Positions 1 to 7,366 of a stretch of 32,061 bases of DNA are shown here, one piece after another (the first letter of the stretch is position 1; each line of letters begins with the position of its first letter). This DNA is from Chloroflexota bacterium (GTDB lineage Bacteria; Chloroflexota; Dehalococcoidia; Lucifugimonadales; UBA3495): positions 1 to 32,061 of the forward strand of contig JAQBXL010000017.1 of assembly GCA_027624135.1 (NCBI GenBank). Reading direction: 5' to 3'. The notes beneath the pieces were generated by a model, which was not told the DNA's origin, ran no database searches, and was given only the letters and a program-made list of their open reading frames with translations. Both the position numbers and the translations under genes were made by a program.

Positions 1-1
1 A

Positions 2-52
2 CTGAGGGCCGGTTGGGATGAAGACTACCTTCTCAAGGTGTTATCCCTATGA
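2..52 (+). CDS. Possible 3' end of an upstream gene (partial)
   Basis: The second forward frame is open from the window edge to a TGA at 50-52 and reads as a plausible protein tail (…GWDEDYLLKVLSL). The codons are mostly ordinary for this genome. Only 16 residues are visible, so no family can be named and chance cannot be excluded. Positions 53-181 hold only the leader of the next gene, with a TATAAT at 110-115 that has no convincing -35 partner. Confidence 0.3.
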   Translation: MRAGWDEDYLLKVLSL

Positions 53-181
53 GATGCGATTGCCCTGAGCCACAAGCTGAGGCCCGGCCCGCCCACCAGG
101 ATTTCGTATTATAATGCCCCAGTCATTTCAGACTCCCGACAGGCAACCATTACCCAAAATCTCGATCAAGAGGAGGGGGAC

Positions 182-1093
182 ATGCCCATAGAACAGTTTG
201 CCCCGGAGCTATCCAAGATCATCTCCACGGACGAGCCCATCCTGCACCTGGCAGACGGATTCGGCGGCGACCAGGGCCCAGCCGAAGGACCGCTCTGGTG
301 GAAAGAGGGCGGCTACCTGCTGTTCAGCGATATCCACAACAACAAGCGCATGAAGCACGTGCCTGGTGGAGACACCACCGTGTTCCAAGAACCGACCAAC
401 CGCGCCAACGGCCTGTCCCGCGACCGGCAGGGACGTTTGGTTTCCGCAGAGCACGATAGCCGGCGAGTCGCCCGCCAGGAGGCGGATGGCAGCGTCACGG
501 TTATCGCCGCCAGCTTCCAGGGACGCCGACTCAACCGGCCCAATGATGTGGTCGTGAAGTCGGATGGGAGCATCTATTTTACGGACCCCTGGACCAGCCC
601 CCTGCCGCCCGAGCAATATGACCTGACCTTCTCCGGTGTCTACCGGGTCACCCCGGACCTGGGGACGATCAGCCTGTTGGTCGACGATTTCGTCGTCCCC
701 AACGGCCTGATGTTCTCTCCTGACGAGAGCATCCTCTATATCAACGATTCCCGCAGAGGCCACATCCGCTCGTTTGAGCTTCAGCCCAACGGCACTCTGG
801 CCAAGCAGAGCGATAAGGTGATCGCCGATCTCACTGGCAGCGAGTCCGGAGTGCCTGACGGTATGAAGGTGGACATCGAAGGCAACATCTACTGCGGTGG
901 CTCAGGCGGGCTGTACATCATGGACCCCACCGGCAAGAAGTTGGGAATGATCAACCATGGCGCCACTGCCACTACCAACCTGGCCTTTGGCGGCGACGAC
1001 TGGAAAACTTTGTACTTCACCAGCCGCAACCACCTGGGCTCTGTAAAAGTAAACATCCCCGGCAACCCGGTCCCCGCCGTCAAGAAAGGCTAG
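182..1093 (+). CDS. SMP-30/gluconolactonase/LRE family protein
   Basis: A 303-residue six-bladed beta-propeller of the SMP-30/gluconolactonase family, which hydrolyses sugar lactones or similar esters using one bound divalent metal. Family landmarks are visible in order: GPAEGPLWW near residue 35 (the Glu metal ligand), NRPND near 120 (Asn ligand), VVPNGLMFSPDE near 170 and VPDGMKVD near 228 (Asp ligand region). Full length for the family, with no signal peptide, so probably cytoplasmic. The ATG follows a strong GAGGAGGGGGA ribosome site. The next gene, a CMD-family protein on the same strand, is about 130 bp downstream across a palindromic repeat. The exact substrate cannot be read from sequence. 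Confidence 0.9.
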   Translation: MPIEQFAPELSKIISTDEPILHLADGFGGDQGPAEGPLWWKEGGYLLFSDIHNNKRMKHVPGGDTTVFQEPTNRANGLSRDRQGRLVSAEHDSRRVARQEADGSVTVIAASFQGRRLNRPNDVVVKSDGSIYFTDPWTSPLPPEQYDLTFSGVYRVTPDLGTISLLVDDFVVPNGLMFSPDESILYINDSRRGHIRSFELQPNGTLAKQSDKVIADLTGSESGVPDGMKVDIEGNIYCGGSGGLYIMDPTGKKLGMINHGATATTNLAFGGDDWKTLYFTSRNHLGSVKVNIPGNPVPAVKKG

Positions 1094-1117
1094 ATCGCCC
1101 AAATCGCAACCAATAGT

Positions 1118-1166
1118 CCCTTCCCCCGTCCTTCCGCAGAAGAACGGGGGAAGGCTAGGATGGGGG
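1118..1166. repeat. Intergenic palindromic repeat, type A, copy 1
   Basis: A 15-bp arm (CCTTCCCCCGTCCTT) pairs with AAGAACGGGGGAAGG with one mismatch. It is followed by AAGGCTAGGATGGGGG. The same arm, tail and preceding ATCGCAAC-AATA context recur at 23992-24029, also just after a stop codon. There is no T-tract, so it is not a classical intrinsic terminator, though it could stabilise or end the upstream transcript. Confidence 0.8.
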
Positions 1167-1225
1167 CCAAAACCCCCGCCCGGACCAACCAACAACCAAA
1201 CTCAAAAAACACAGGAGAAACCCAA

Positions 1226-1774
1226 ATGGCTAGACTACCCGCCGTAACCCGCGAACAATTAAAACCCGACGAGCTTGAGTATTTCGACTCCATCGTGGGC
1301 AGCCGAGGCAGCATCCGTGGCCCCTATGGGGTATTGCTGCACAGTCCCAAGTTGGCGGCCCGCGTCGCAGATACCGGCGCCTTTGTGCGCTTTGACTTCG
1401 GCATCCCCGAGGCTCTCAAAGAAGTTGTGATCATAACCGCTGGCAGGGAGATGCATTCGCAGTACGAATTCTCTGCTCACGCCAAATTGGCCCGCAATGC
1501 TGGAGTCTCCGACGCGACCATCAAGGTCATCGCCAACGGCACAGCCCCTGCGGGCCTTGTTGGTGACGAAGCTCTGCTAGTCGGCTACGTGCACGAGCTG
1601 CTGCGCGACCACAAAGTCAAAGACGCCACCTACAAGGCCCTGGTCGACCGCTTTGGCCAGCAGGACACCTTGCACTTGGCTGTGCTGGTCGGCCACTACC
1701 TGTTGGTAGCACAAGTCTTGTGCACCATGGACGTCGAACTCGGCGAAGGTATGGTCGCCGAGATCCCGGACTAA
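1226..1774 (+). CDS. Carboxymuconolactone decarboxylase (CMD)/AhpD-like family protein
   Basis: A 182-residue all-helical protein of the CMD/AhpD superfamily. The core QYEFSAHAKLARNAGVSDATI (in two overlapping parts, about residues 76-96) carries the conserved His and Ala-Gly-turn, but lacks the CxxC pair that makes AhpD a thiol reductase. A decarboxylase/isomerase-type or uncharacterised role is therefore likelier than peroxide defence. The ATG at 1226 is chosen because AGGAGAAA lies 7 to 14 bases before it and the protein then begins MARLPAVTREQL, typical of the family; the open frame upstream runs through the palindromic repeat. It lies 3' of the lactonase, consistent with shared catabolic use. 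Confidence 0.85.
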   Translation: MARLPAVTREQLKPDELEYFDSIVGSRGSIRGPYGVLLHSPKLAARVADTGAFVRFDFGIPEALKEVVIITAGREMHSQYEFSAHAKLARNAGVSDATIKVIANGTAPAGLVGDEALLVGYVHELLRDHKVKDATYKALVDRFGQQDTLHLAVLVGHYLLVAQVLCTMDVELGEGMVAEIPD

Positions 1775-1934
1775 TTCCGCCCCAACAGCCATCGTTTGCC
1801 GCATCTCAACTTTTCCCAAGGCTGTCGGGAAATAATTGGGCGTACTATGGCCGGGAAACCTCGGCTAGAGTACGCTCATCGCGTGCCACTCGGATAAGGC
1901 AAGCAGACGAACCGGCCGATAAGGTCAGAAAGAA

Positions 1935-1958
1935 AAAGCCCCTCACCTGAGGGGCTTT
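1935..1958 (+). terminator. Intrinsic terminator-like hairpin
   Basis: Perfect 11-bp arms AAAGCCCCTCA (1935-1945) and TGAGGGGCTTT (1948-1958). It is preceded by an A-run and followed by TTT, so it could act in either direction. It is the likely end of the lactonase-CMD transcript. Confidence 0.7.
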
Positions 1959-2012
1959 CGATTAACCGAATTCGATGGGCAAAAAAAGAACGCTTCAGTG
2001 ATTTCTGAGAAC

Positions 2013-2037
2013 GCTCCGCTATGTTAGCATGCGGAGC
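2013..2037. repeat. Hairpin GCTCCGC/GCGGAGC with inner ATG/CAT pairs
   Basis: 7-bp outer arms at 2013-2019 and 2031-2037, with ATG/CAT able to pair inside around a TTAG loop. It lies between the terminator and the aldolase promoter. Function unknown. Confidence 0.5.
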
Positions 2038-2092
2038 AATAGGTTGTCAAGTGTTTGAGCCTGAAATCTAGAAATACCGCGCGAATGGCGTT

Positions 2093-2109
2093 GCTCATAT
2101 AATATGAGC
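2093..2109 (+). promoter_or_regulatory. Palindromic operator overlapping a -10 box
   Basis: Perfect 8-bp arms GCTCATAT/ATATGAGC around a single A. The palindrome contains a consensus TATAAT at 2098-2103, 39 bp upstream of the aldolase ATG. No good -35 is seen 16-18 bp upstream. A dimeric regulator bound here would sit directly on the -10 element. Confidence 0.55.
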
Positions 2110-2141
2110 ATAAATGATTCTTGGAGGGAAACCAACCAGCC

Positions 2142-2909
2142 ATGCGAGAGAACACGACTAAGAAAAAGTTAGCAGAAGGCAAAGTGGTCTATGGCGCGAT
2201 CATTAGCCGCTTCGCCCCCGATATCGTCGAGATATTTGGCGCCATCGGCTATGACTTCGTGATGATTGATTGCGAGCATGGTCCGATGGATCTGGATCAG
2301 GTGGAGCACATGGTCCGGGCGGCCGAGGTTTTCGGAATAACCCCCATCGCCCGCATCCCAGACCATGCTGACGCCACGATCTTGAGGTTCCTGGACCGGG
2401 GAGTGCAGGGAATCATCGTGCCACATATCAATACTGCGAAAGATGCTGAGTCGGTGGCCCTGGCAGCGCGCTACTACCCTGAAGGCCGCCGAGGTGTGGC
2501 GGGTGGGCGCGCCCATGACTACGGAGTTGGCGTTTCCAGGGAGGAGTCAGCCACTTGGATCAACTCAAATGTCCTGGTCATTCCCATGGTCGAGGAAACC
2601 GAAGCGGTCGATAATCTGGACGCCATTCTGAAAGTGCCAGGCGTGGATGTGCTTCACGTGGCCGCCGGTGATCTGGGCCAGAGCATGGGAAATCCTGGGG
2701 CCGCCGCAGTAAGGGGCCTGATGAGCCAGGTTATCCCCAAGATCAAAGGCTCGGGCAAGCACGTGGGAGCAGGCGGCAACTCCCCGGCCGACGCCGCTGG
2801 TGTGGCCGAGTTCATCAAGCTGGGCGCCAATTTCATCACCGTCTCCTCCCAAGGCCTGATGCGCCTGGCTGGAGAGGATTTTCGTCGGCGAGTGGAAGCA
2901 GAACTTTAG
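2142..2909 (+). CDS. HpcH/HpaI aldolase family protein (class II, metal-dependent)
   Basis: A 255-residue TIM-barrel aldolase of the HpcH/HpaI family, which cleaves 2-oxo-3-deoxy/4-hydroxy acids to pyruvate plus an aldehyde. Visible motifs are DFVMIDCEHGPMD near residue 44 (catalytic His region), a conserved Arg in PIARIPD near 73, GVQGIIVPHINT near 91 (Glu often replaces the His here) and MVEETEAVDN near 148 carrying the Glu metal ligand. The ATG at 2142 is favoured over an in-frame TTG at 2121 because GGAGGG (2123-2128) then serves as its ribosome site, although the 13-nt spacing is long. It has its own palindromic promoter and ends at a hairpin facing a convergent gene, so it is probably a single-gene unit. 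Confidence 0.88.
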   Translation: MRENTTKKKLAEGKVVYGAIISRFAPDIVEIFGAIGYDFVMIDCEHGPMDLDQVEHMVRAAEVFGITPIARIPDHADATILRFLDRGVQGIIVPHINTAKDAESVALAARYYPEGRRGVAGGRAHDYGVGVSREESATWINSNVLVIPMVEETEAVDNLDAILKVPGVDVLHVAAGDLGQSMGNPGAAAVRGLMSQVIPKIKGSGKHVGAGGNSPADAAGVAEFIKLGANFITVSSQGLMRLAGEDFRRRVEAEL

Positions 2910-2921
2910 TCCGACACAAAG

Positions 2922-2962
2922 AATCAGAATGGCCCCGTTTCGCCGTTAAGGCCGTTTTGATT
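2922..2962. terminator. Shared hairpin between convergent genes
   Basis: AATCAGAATGGCC (2922-2934) pairs over 13 positions with GGCCGTTTTGATT (2950-2962); the two differences are G-U wobbles in the forward transcript. It sits between the aldolase stop and the convergent amidohydrolase stop, the expected place for a bidirectional terminator. Confidence 0.5.
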
Positions 2963-2993
2963 CCACCAATTGACCGAATAGCCGTCCCGAACT

Positions 2994-4016
2994 CTATCCG
3001 TTTACGCGGTACACCCGCTCAGCGGTGCCCTGGAACATGGCGGCCCGTTCCGAGTCCGAGTAACCCTTGGACAGGCGTTTGAAGCCATTGAACAGGATGT
3101 TGAAGGAATGGCCCACTTTGTCGGGTGGAAAGTTACTCTCAAACATGCACCGGTCGGGTCCAAACTGTTCGATGGAGTAGTTCATGTACGGCGCCATGAG
3201 TCCGGCCAGTTCCTCCGACCCGATGGGAATATCTCCGGCCGACCAGTTGTAACCGGTCCGAGGCTGGCCGATCCCGCCAAGCTTAACGACGACGTTGGGA
3301 CACTTGGCTACCGCGGCAAGACCCTCTCTCCAGGTAGGCAGGACTTCTTCATCGCGGTTGGCGTAGGGGCCGACACGCAGCACGCCCCCTATGTGGTTGA
3401 GGATGATGGTCAGGTCGGGAATCGCCTGAGCGAATTCCACCAACTCTGGCAACTGGTGAAAATACATCCAAGCATCGAATGACAAACCCATGCGGGCCAA
3501 AACCCTAGCGCCAGCCCGAAATCTTTCTTCGGATAGCTGACTTTTCCGATCCCATCGGTTGTTCGCTATGTCAGGATGCGGATCCCAGGTGAGACCGTGA
3601 CGGATCCCCCTGAACCGGTTGGGGCTGGCTGCCTGTAGGGCTTCCAGCACTGGAGCGACACCGTCTCCCAGGTGTAGATCGGCATGCCCCACGATGGCCG
3701 CTGCCGCCTTAGCTTCGCCATATAGGCCGGTGGCCCCGGCAGCGGCCAGGCCTTGAACAAATTCGACCTCGCCCACCGGACGCATCTCTTCCGGTCCATC
3801 TATCCGGTACATCGAATTCGCCTCGACAAACACCGTGGACCGCACGTTGTGGCCGCTGTTCAGGTCGGCGTACAACTCGTGCAGTAGATATCTTTGGTAT
3901 GGAATGCGTGCTGCGCGAAAATCCCAAAAATGATGGTGTGGGTCGCAGATCGGAATCTCCGGCTCAAGTGTGGGTTCCTGTGTGAGCGCCAGCCAGTCAT
4001 TGCCTCCGAATGGCAT
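2994..4016 (-). CDS. Amidohydrolase-2 family protein, paralog 1
   Basis: A 340-residue TIM-barrel metal-dependent hydrolase of the amidohydrolase-2 (ACMSD/lactonase-like) family, which includes C-C decarboxylases and 2-pyrone/lactone hydrolases. CDPHHHFWD at residues 24-32 carries the first metal ligands; GIRHG near 138 and ILNHIGG near 212 carry the later His ligands; FGPDRCMFESNFPPDK near 290 holds the terminal acidic site. The ATG at 4016 is preferred over a TTG 18 bases upstream because AAGGAGG lies 5 bases before it, and because the divergent paralog begins with the same FGGNDWLALT segment. Cytoplasmic. Substrate not determinable. Confidence 0.9.
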   Translation of the reverse strand: MPFGGNDWLALTQEPTLEPEIPICDPHHHFWDFRAARIPYQRYLLHELYADLNSGHNVRSTVFVEANSMYRIDGPEEMRPVGEVEFVQGLAAAGATGLYGEAKAAAAIVGHADLHLGDGVAPVLEALQAASPNRFRGIRHGLTWDPHPDIANNRWDRKSQLSEERFRAGARVLARMGLSFDAWMYFHQLPELVEFAQAIPDLTIILNHIGGVLRVGPYANRDEEVLPTWREGLAAVAKCPNVVVKLGGIGQPRTGYNWSAGDIPIGSEELAGLMAPYMNYSIEQFGPDRCMFESNFPPDKVGHSFNILFNGFKRLSKGYSDSERAAMFQGTAERVYRVNG

Positions 4017-4221
4017 TTCGGCCTCCTTGGTCAACTTCCGAATCGTCTATAAAATTCTTGTAACAGCGGGTGTAGTTTAGGTGCAGTTTATGTGATAAAC
4101 CAGACCGGTGTGAAACTCAAACTCGAGATGCACACGCTTTAGTCTATGTATTGCAGCGGATTAGCGGACATCGAACACGTGATATTATCGAGCCGCAAAC
4201 CAGAACAGCGGAGGCAAGATC
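4017..4221. promoter_or_regulatory. Divergent control region between paralogous amidohydrolases
   Basis: 205 bp separate the two divergent starts. A perfect inverted repeat GTTTAT-GTG-ATAAAC occupies 4086-4100, near the middle, and GTGTG (4108-4112)/CACAC (4131-4135) form a looser pair. These are candidate operators for co-regulating both genes. No convincing -35/-10 pair was found for either direction. Confidence 0.45.
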
Positions 4222-5238
4222 ATGGCATTCGGTGGAAACGATTGGCTGGCATTGACCGATGAACCGACCCTTGAACCTGAGATTCCCATCTGTGATCCCC
4301 ATCACCATTTTTGGGATTTTCGCTCTCGTAGCACCCCTTACCAGCGTTACCTGATCCACGAACTGAACGCCGATATCTACAGTGGTCACAACGTTCGGTC
4401 GACGGTATTTGTTGAGGCACATTCGATGTACCGCCCCGACGGCCCGGAAGAGCTGCGCCCGGTTGGAGAAGTCGAATTCGTGCAGGGTCTGGCTGCGGCC
4501 AGCGCCAGCGGGATCTATGGTCCCAGTAGGGCGGCAGCGGCGATAGTCGGTCACGCTGACCTGAAGCTTGCCGACAAGGTGCGGCCAGCTCTGGACGCGC
4601 TAGCGGCAGCCAGTCCAAACCGGTTCCGAGGGATCCGCCACAACGTCTCCTGGAATCCTGACTCGATATTTGAGAATCGAGAGACCGAGGGGATCTTGGC
4701 CGACGGCAGATTCCGTGAAGGCGCAAAGGTCTTGGTCCAGATGGGATTGTCATTGGATATGATGCTTTCCTTCCCCCAATTGCCTGAGCTTGCGGACTTT
4801 GCCAACGCAGTGCCTGACCTGCCCATCATCCTCAACCACATCGGTGGTGGAAACCGGGTCGGAATCTACGCCGGAAAGGACGCCGAGGTCTTGGCGGAAT
4901 GGCAGGCCGGCATGGCCGCCGTTGCAGCCTGTTCCAACGTCACAGTCAAGCTAGGCGGGTTGGGCATGCCCCGGTGGGGTTTTGGCTGGCACACCAGGGA
5001 GATTCCCATCGGATCAGAGGAATTGGCCGAGGCCATGTCGCCGTGGCTGACCTACTGCATCGAGAAATTCGGGCCCGACCGATGCATGTTCGAGAGCAAC
5101 TTCCCGCCCGACAAGGTGTCGTTTTCCTACAACGTGATGTGTAATGCCTTCAAGCTGCTTTCCAAAAGCTACTCGGATTCGGAACGCGCGGCCATGTTTC
5201 ATGACACGGCAGTCAGGGTCTATCGGATTGACGTTTAG
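4222..5238 (+). CDS. Amidohydrolase-2 family protein, paralog 2
   Basis: A 338-residue paralog of the divergent neighbour, strongly similar along its whole length and opening with the same FGGNDWLALT and CDPHHHFWDF blocks. Metal-site motifs are conserved: the DPHHHFWD triad near residue 25, GIRHN near 138, ILNHIGGG near 205 and FGPDRCMFESNFPPDK near 285. The regions between the blocks differ (for example HNVSWNPDSIFENRETEG against HGLTWDPHPDIANNRWD), suggesting a changed substrate pocket. The ATG follows GCGGAGGCAAGATC. The pair shares one control region, so both enzymes may respond to the same compound and act on successive or related substrates. Confidence 0.9.
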   Translation: MAFGGNDWLALTDEPTLEPEIPICDPHHHFWDFRSRSTPYQRYLIHELNADIYSGHNVRSTVFVEAHSMYRPDGPEELRPVGEVEFVQGLAAASASGIYGPSRAAAAIVGHADLKLADKVRPALDALAAASPNRFRGIRHNVSWNPDSIFENRETEGILADGRFREGAKVLVQMGLSLDMMLSFPQLPELADFANAVPDLPIILNHIGGGNRVGIYAGKDAEVLAEWQAGMAAVAACSNVTVKLGGLGMPRWGFGWHTREIPIGSEELAEAMSPWLTYCIEKFGPDRCMFESNFPPDKVSFSYNVMCNAFKLLSKSYSDSERAAMFHDTAVRVYRIDV

Positions 5239-5306
5239 TCGATTGCCCAAAGGCGGTAGGTCAAACGGGTAGCCAATGCCCGAATCGACTTGCCACTTAA
5301 CGTTTC

Positions 5307-5335
5307 TTGTCATGCCAGGGAGCCTGGGTTACAAT
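5307..5335 (+). promoter_or_regulatory. Sigma70-type promoter of the CitE-like operon
   Basis: TTGTCA (5307-5312), a 17-bp spacer, then TACAAT (5330-5335). The predicted start near 5342 leaves a leader of about 100 nt to the ATG at 5446. This argues against the longer open frame that begins at a TTG at 5290, upstream of the promoter. Confidence 0.65.
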
Positions 5336-5445
5336 CCCCACCGGCTAGACGCGCTGAATCATCTGAGACCAACAATCCTCATCCAAACACCGCTCATTGG
5401 CTTGCGTCTGATCATTCCAAGAGCGGTTCAGGTTTACCTGCTGCA

Positions 5446-6396
5446 ATGACGACCAACACGATTCTGCCTCAAAAAATCCGGCGGTCATGGCTGCTTGTGC
5501 CCGCCTCCCAGAAAGAGAGATCGGTGACTGCCGCTAAATCCAATGCCGACGTGGTATTGCTTGATCTGGTGGAGTTTGTTTCCGACAGAGACAAACCATC
5601 GGCCAGGGAGGGCATCGCCGAGACAGTTCGGGAACTCAGGGAAGGCGGCGCCGAAGTATTCGTGCAGGTGGATAGTGAACTTTTATATGCCGACCTCCAT
5701 GCCTGTGTCTGCCCGGAACTGACCGGGATTGTCATAGCGCATCTGGAGTCGATAGCCCAGATTCAAGAAGCCGACACCTTATTGAGTCAACTTGAAGACG
5801 AACGTGGAATACTCTCCGGCGCGCTGGAGATCGTCGCCTCTCTAGAGACGGCACAGGCCAACCAAGACGCATTTCAGATCGCGACCGCCAGCCCTCGAAT
5901 CTCCGGGCTGACCTTGGGCCGGGCCGAGTTGGTGATGGACCTGCGCCCTGAGCCTTCGGGGGAGATTCATCTCATGCAGTACCTGATGCAGCGGCTTATC
6001 ACGGTGGCTGGAGCAGTCGGGGTTCAACCCTACGGCGCTTGGTGCCGCGAACCAGACCGTGGACTCCTAGCCACGCCGGAAAACACGTCAAATGCGGCGA
6101 TTCGAGGCCGGGCCGTTGGCTTTAAGGGTTCATTCTGCGTCTTGGAGAACCAGGTGGAACCCCTGAATAGCGGATTCACTCCCGGCGCTCAAGAGGTAGA
6201 TGAGGCTAGTCAGTTACTGAAACAATATCAGGCCGCCGTTACGGAAGGTGCGGCATCAATACGCATCGCGGACCGGATCTTCGATGCGGGAGCCTCGCTT
6301 CAAGCTCAGGCGACCATCGACCGGGCCTCGAAGATCGCGGTCCATGATCAAGCCAAGGCCGACGCTCAAGCCGGGCGTCCGGTTCCAGCGCCCTAG
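5446..6396 (+). CDS. CitE-like (HpcH/HpaI) protein with degenerate active site
   Basis: A 316-residue protein of the CitE/malyl-CoA lyase-like TIM-barrel family, first of three consecutive paralogs. The fold markers remain: RRSWLLVPAS near residue 12, ASLETAQAN with the Glu ligand near 130, and the C-terminal GFTPGAQEV. Three sites conserved in its two neighbours are changed. LDLEDxV is LDLVEFV (39-45), the Arg of FVRVN is Gln in FVQVD (72-76), and LPKVES is IAHLES (97-102), losing the Pro-Lys. The second metal-ligand Asp appears as Glu (GRAELVMDL). It may be a non-catalytic partner subunit or have a shifted activity. ATG 5446 fits the promoter and the family N-terminus, though its ribosome site is weak. 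The next gene is 25 bp away. Confidence 0.8.
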   Translation: MTTNTILPQKIRRSWLLVPASQKERSVTAAKSNADVVLLDLVEFVSDRDKPSAREGIAETVRELREGGAEVFVQVDSELLYADLHACVCPELTGIVIAHLESIAQIQEADTLLSQLEDERGILSGALEIVASLETAQANQDAFQIATASPRISGLTLGRAELVMDLRPEPSGEIHLMQYLMQRLITVAGAVGVQPYGAWCREPDRGLLATPENTSNAAIRGRAVGFKGSFCVLENQVEPLNSGFTPGAQEVDEASQLLKQYQAAVTEGAASIRIADRIFDAGASLQAQATIDRASKIAVHDQAKADAQAGRPVPAP

Positions 6397-6421
6397 TTTC
6401 ACCTAGTGGGAGATTCATTCA

Positions 6422-7363
6422 ATGGCTGAAGAGATAGGAGTGCACCGCTCGGGCCTAACCATGCCCGTGGTCACCCCCAGGTTCGTGGACAATGCGTGGC
6501 GGCGGGGTTGCGACTTCATCAACCTGGACTTGGAAGATTCGGTGCCCCAACACATGAAGGGCTACGCCAGAACCCTGATTAAGGACGCCATCGCCAACGT
6601 TACCAAGGGCGGGGCCGAGGCGTTTACCCGAATCAACCACGACCTGGTTCAAGCGGACCTGGAAGGCATAGTTTGGCCTGGCCTGTCCAAGGTCAACTAC
6701 CCCAAGGCGGAATACCCAGAGGAGATCGAAAAGCTGGACCGAATCATCAGCCGTTTGGAACGCGAACGGGGGATACGCCCTGGAACTGTGGAGATTGGAG
6801 CCAATATCGAGACATCCGTTGGAGTGGCCAACGCCTACGACATCGCATCAGCCAGCCCGCGAGTCAAAGAATTCGGTGGTGCCGGCGGGTACGACATGTC
6901 CCGTGATCTTGGCGTTGAGATGTTCGTAGGTTTTGACCAGTTCGTCTACGGCAAGGGCGAGGTAGAGTTGGCGGCCCGGGCCTTGGGGCTTGAGCCCCAT
7001 ACCGCACCGTTCACCGCAAATACAACTGGCAGTGTCGGCGATCCCGACCGCGCTTTCCGGGAGGCGGAGGCGGCACGCAAATGCGGTTTCCGCGTCGGCG
7101 GTGGCCTTCATCCCAATGTGGTGGAGCCGCAAACCCGTGGGTTCACTCCGACTCAGGAAGAAGTCGCAGAAGCCCACCAGACCCTGGATCAATACCGGAA
7201 GTTGGAAGTGTCAGGGGAAACATGGGCCGATATCGACGGCAAGATTATCGACCGTTACGAAGCCGCCAGGGCCCGCAGATTGCTGGAATGGTCCGCTGCC
7301 TGTGCTCGCCGCGACCAGGCTAAGGCCGAAGCCGTTGCCCGTGTGGAAGCGGTGGGAGAATAG
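6422..7363 (+). CDS. CitE-like CoA-ester lyase, paralog 2
   Basis: A 313-residue member of the HpcH/HpaI-CitE family (citrate lyase beta, malyl/citramalyl-CoA lyase relatives), which cleaves 3-hydroxyacyl-CoA type C-C bonds with Mg2+. Conserved features are LDLEDSV at 35-41, Arg70 in FTRIN, YPKAE near 93-97, ANIETSVG with the Glu ligand near 128, and GYDMSRDLG with the Asp ligand near 157. The C-terminal segment GFTPTQEEV is typical. It starts 25 bp after the previous stop, and the next gene begins only 3 bp after its TAG, so translational coupling is likely. The exact CoA ester is not predictable. Confidence 0.85.
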   Translation: MAEEIGVHRSGLTMPVVTPRFVDNAWRRGCDFINLDLEDSVPQHMKGYARTLIKDAIANVTKGGAEAFTRINHDLVQADLEGIVWPGLSKVNYPKAEYPEEIEKLDRIISRLERERGIRPGTVEIGANIETSVGVANAYDIASASPRVKEFGGAGGYDMSRDLGVEMFVGFDQFVYGKGEVELAARALGLEPHTAPFTANTTGSVGDPDRAFREAEAARKCGFRVGGGLHPNVVEPQTRGFTPTQEEVAEAHQTLDQYRKLEVSGETWADIDGKIIDRYEAARARRLLEWSAACARRDQAKAEAVARVEAVGE

Positions 7364-7366
7364 GCG

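Larger units (their letters stand above)
1775..2141. other. Structured intergenic region before the aldolase gene
   Basis: 367 bp without a convincing gene. It contains an inverted repeat GCGTACT (1840-1846)/AGTACGC (1869-1875) enclosing a smaller CCG/CGG pairing, then a perfect terminator-like hairpin (1935-1958), a second hairpin (2013-2037) and a palindromic promoter (2093-2109). The order hairpin, terminator, hairpin, promoter would fit a small RNA or a long processed 3' end. I do not recognise a known riboswitch class. Confidence 0.45.

Noticed and set aside
5315-5345. A tRNA T-arm-like GGGTTACAATCCC
   Set aside because: No acceptor, D or anticodon arms surround it; it is better explained as the -10 region of a promoter.
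5290-5445. 52-codon N-terminal extension of the first CitE-like protein
   Set aside because: It begins at a TTG upstream of a good promoter, has no ribosome site, and its sequence lacks family features.
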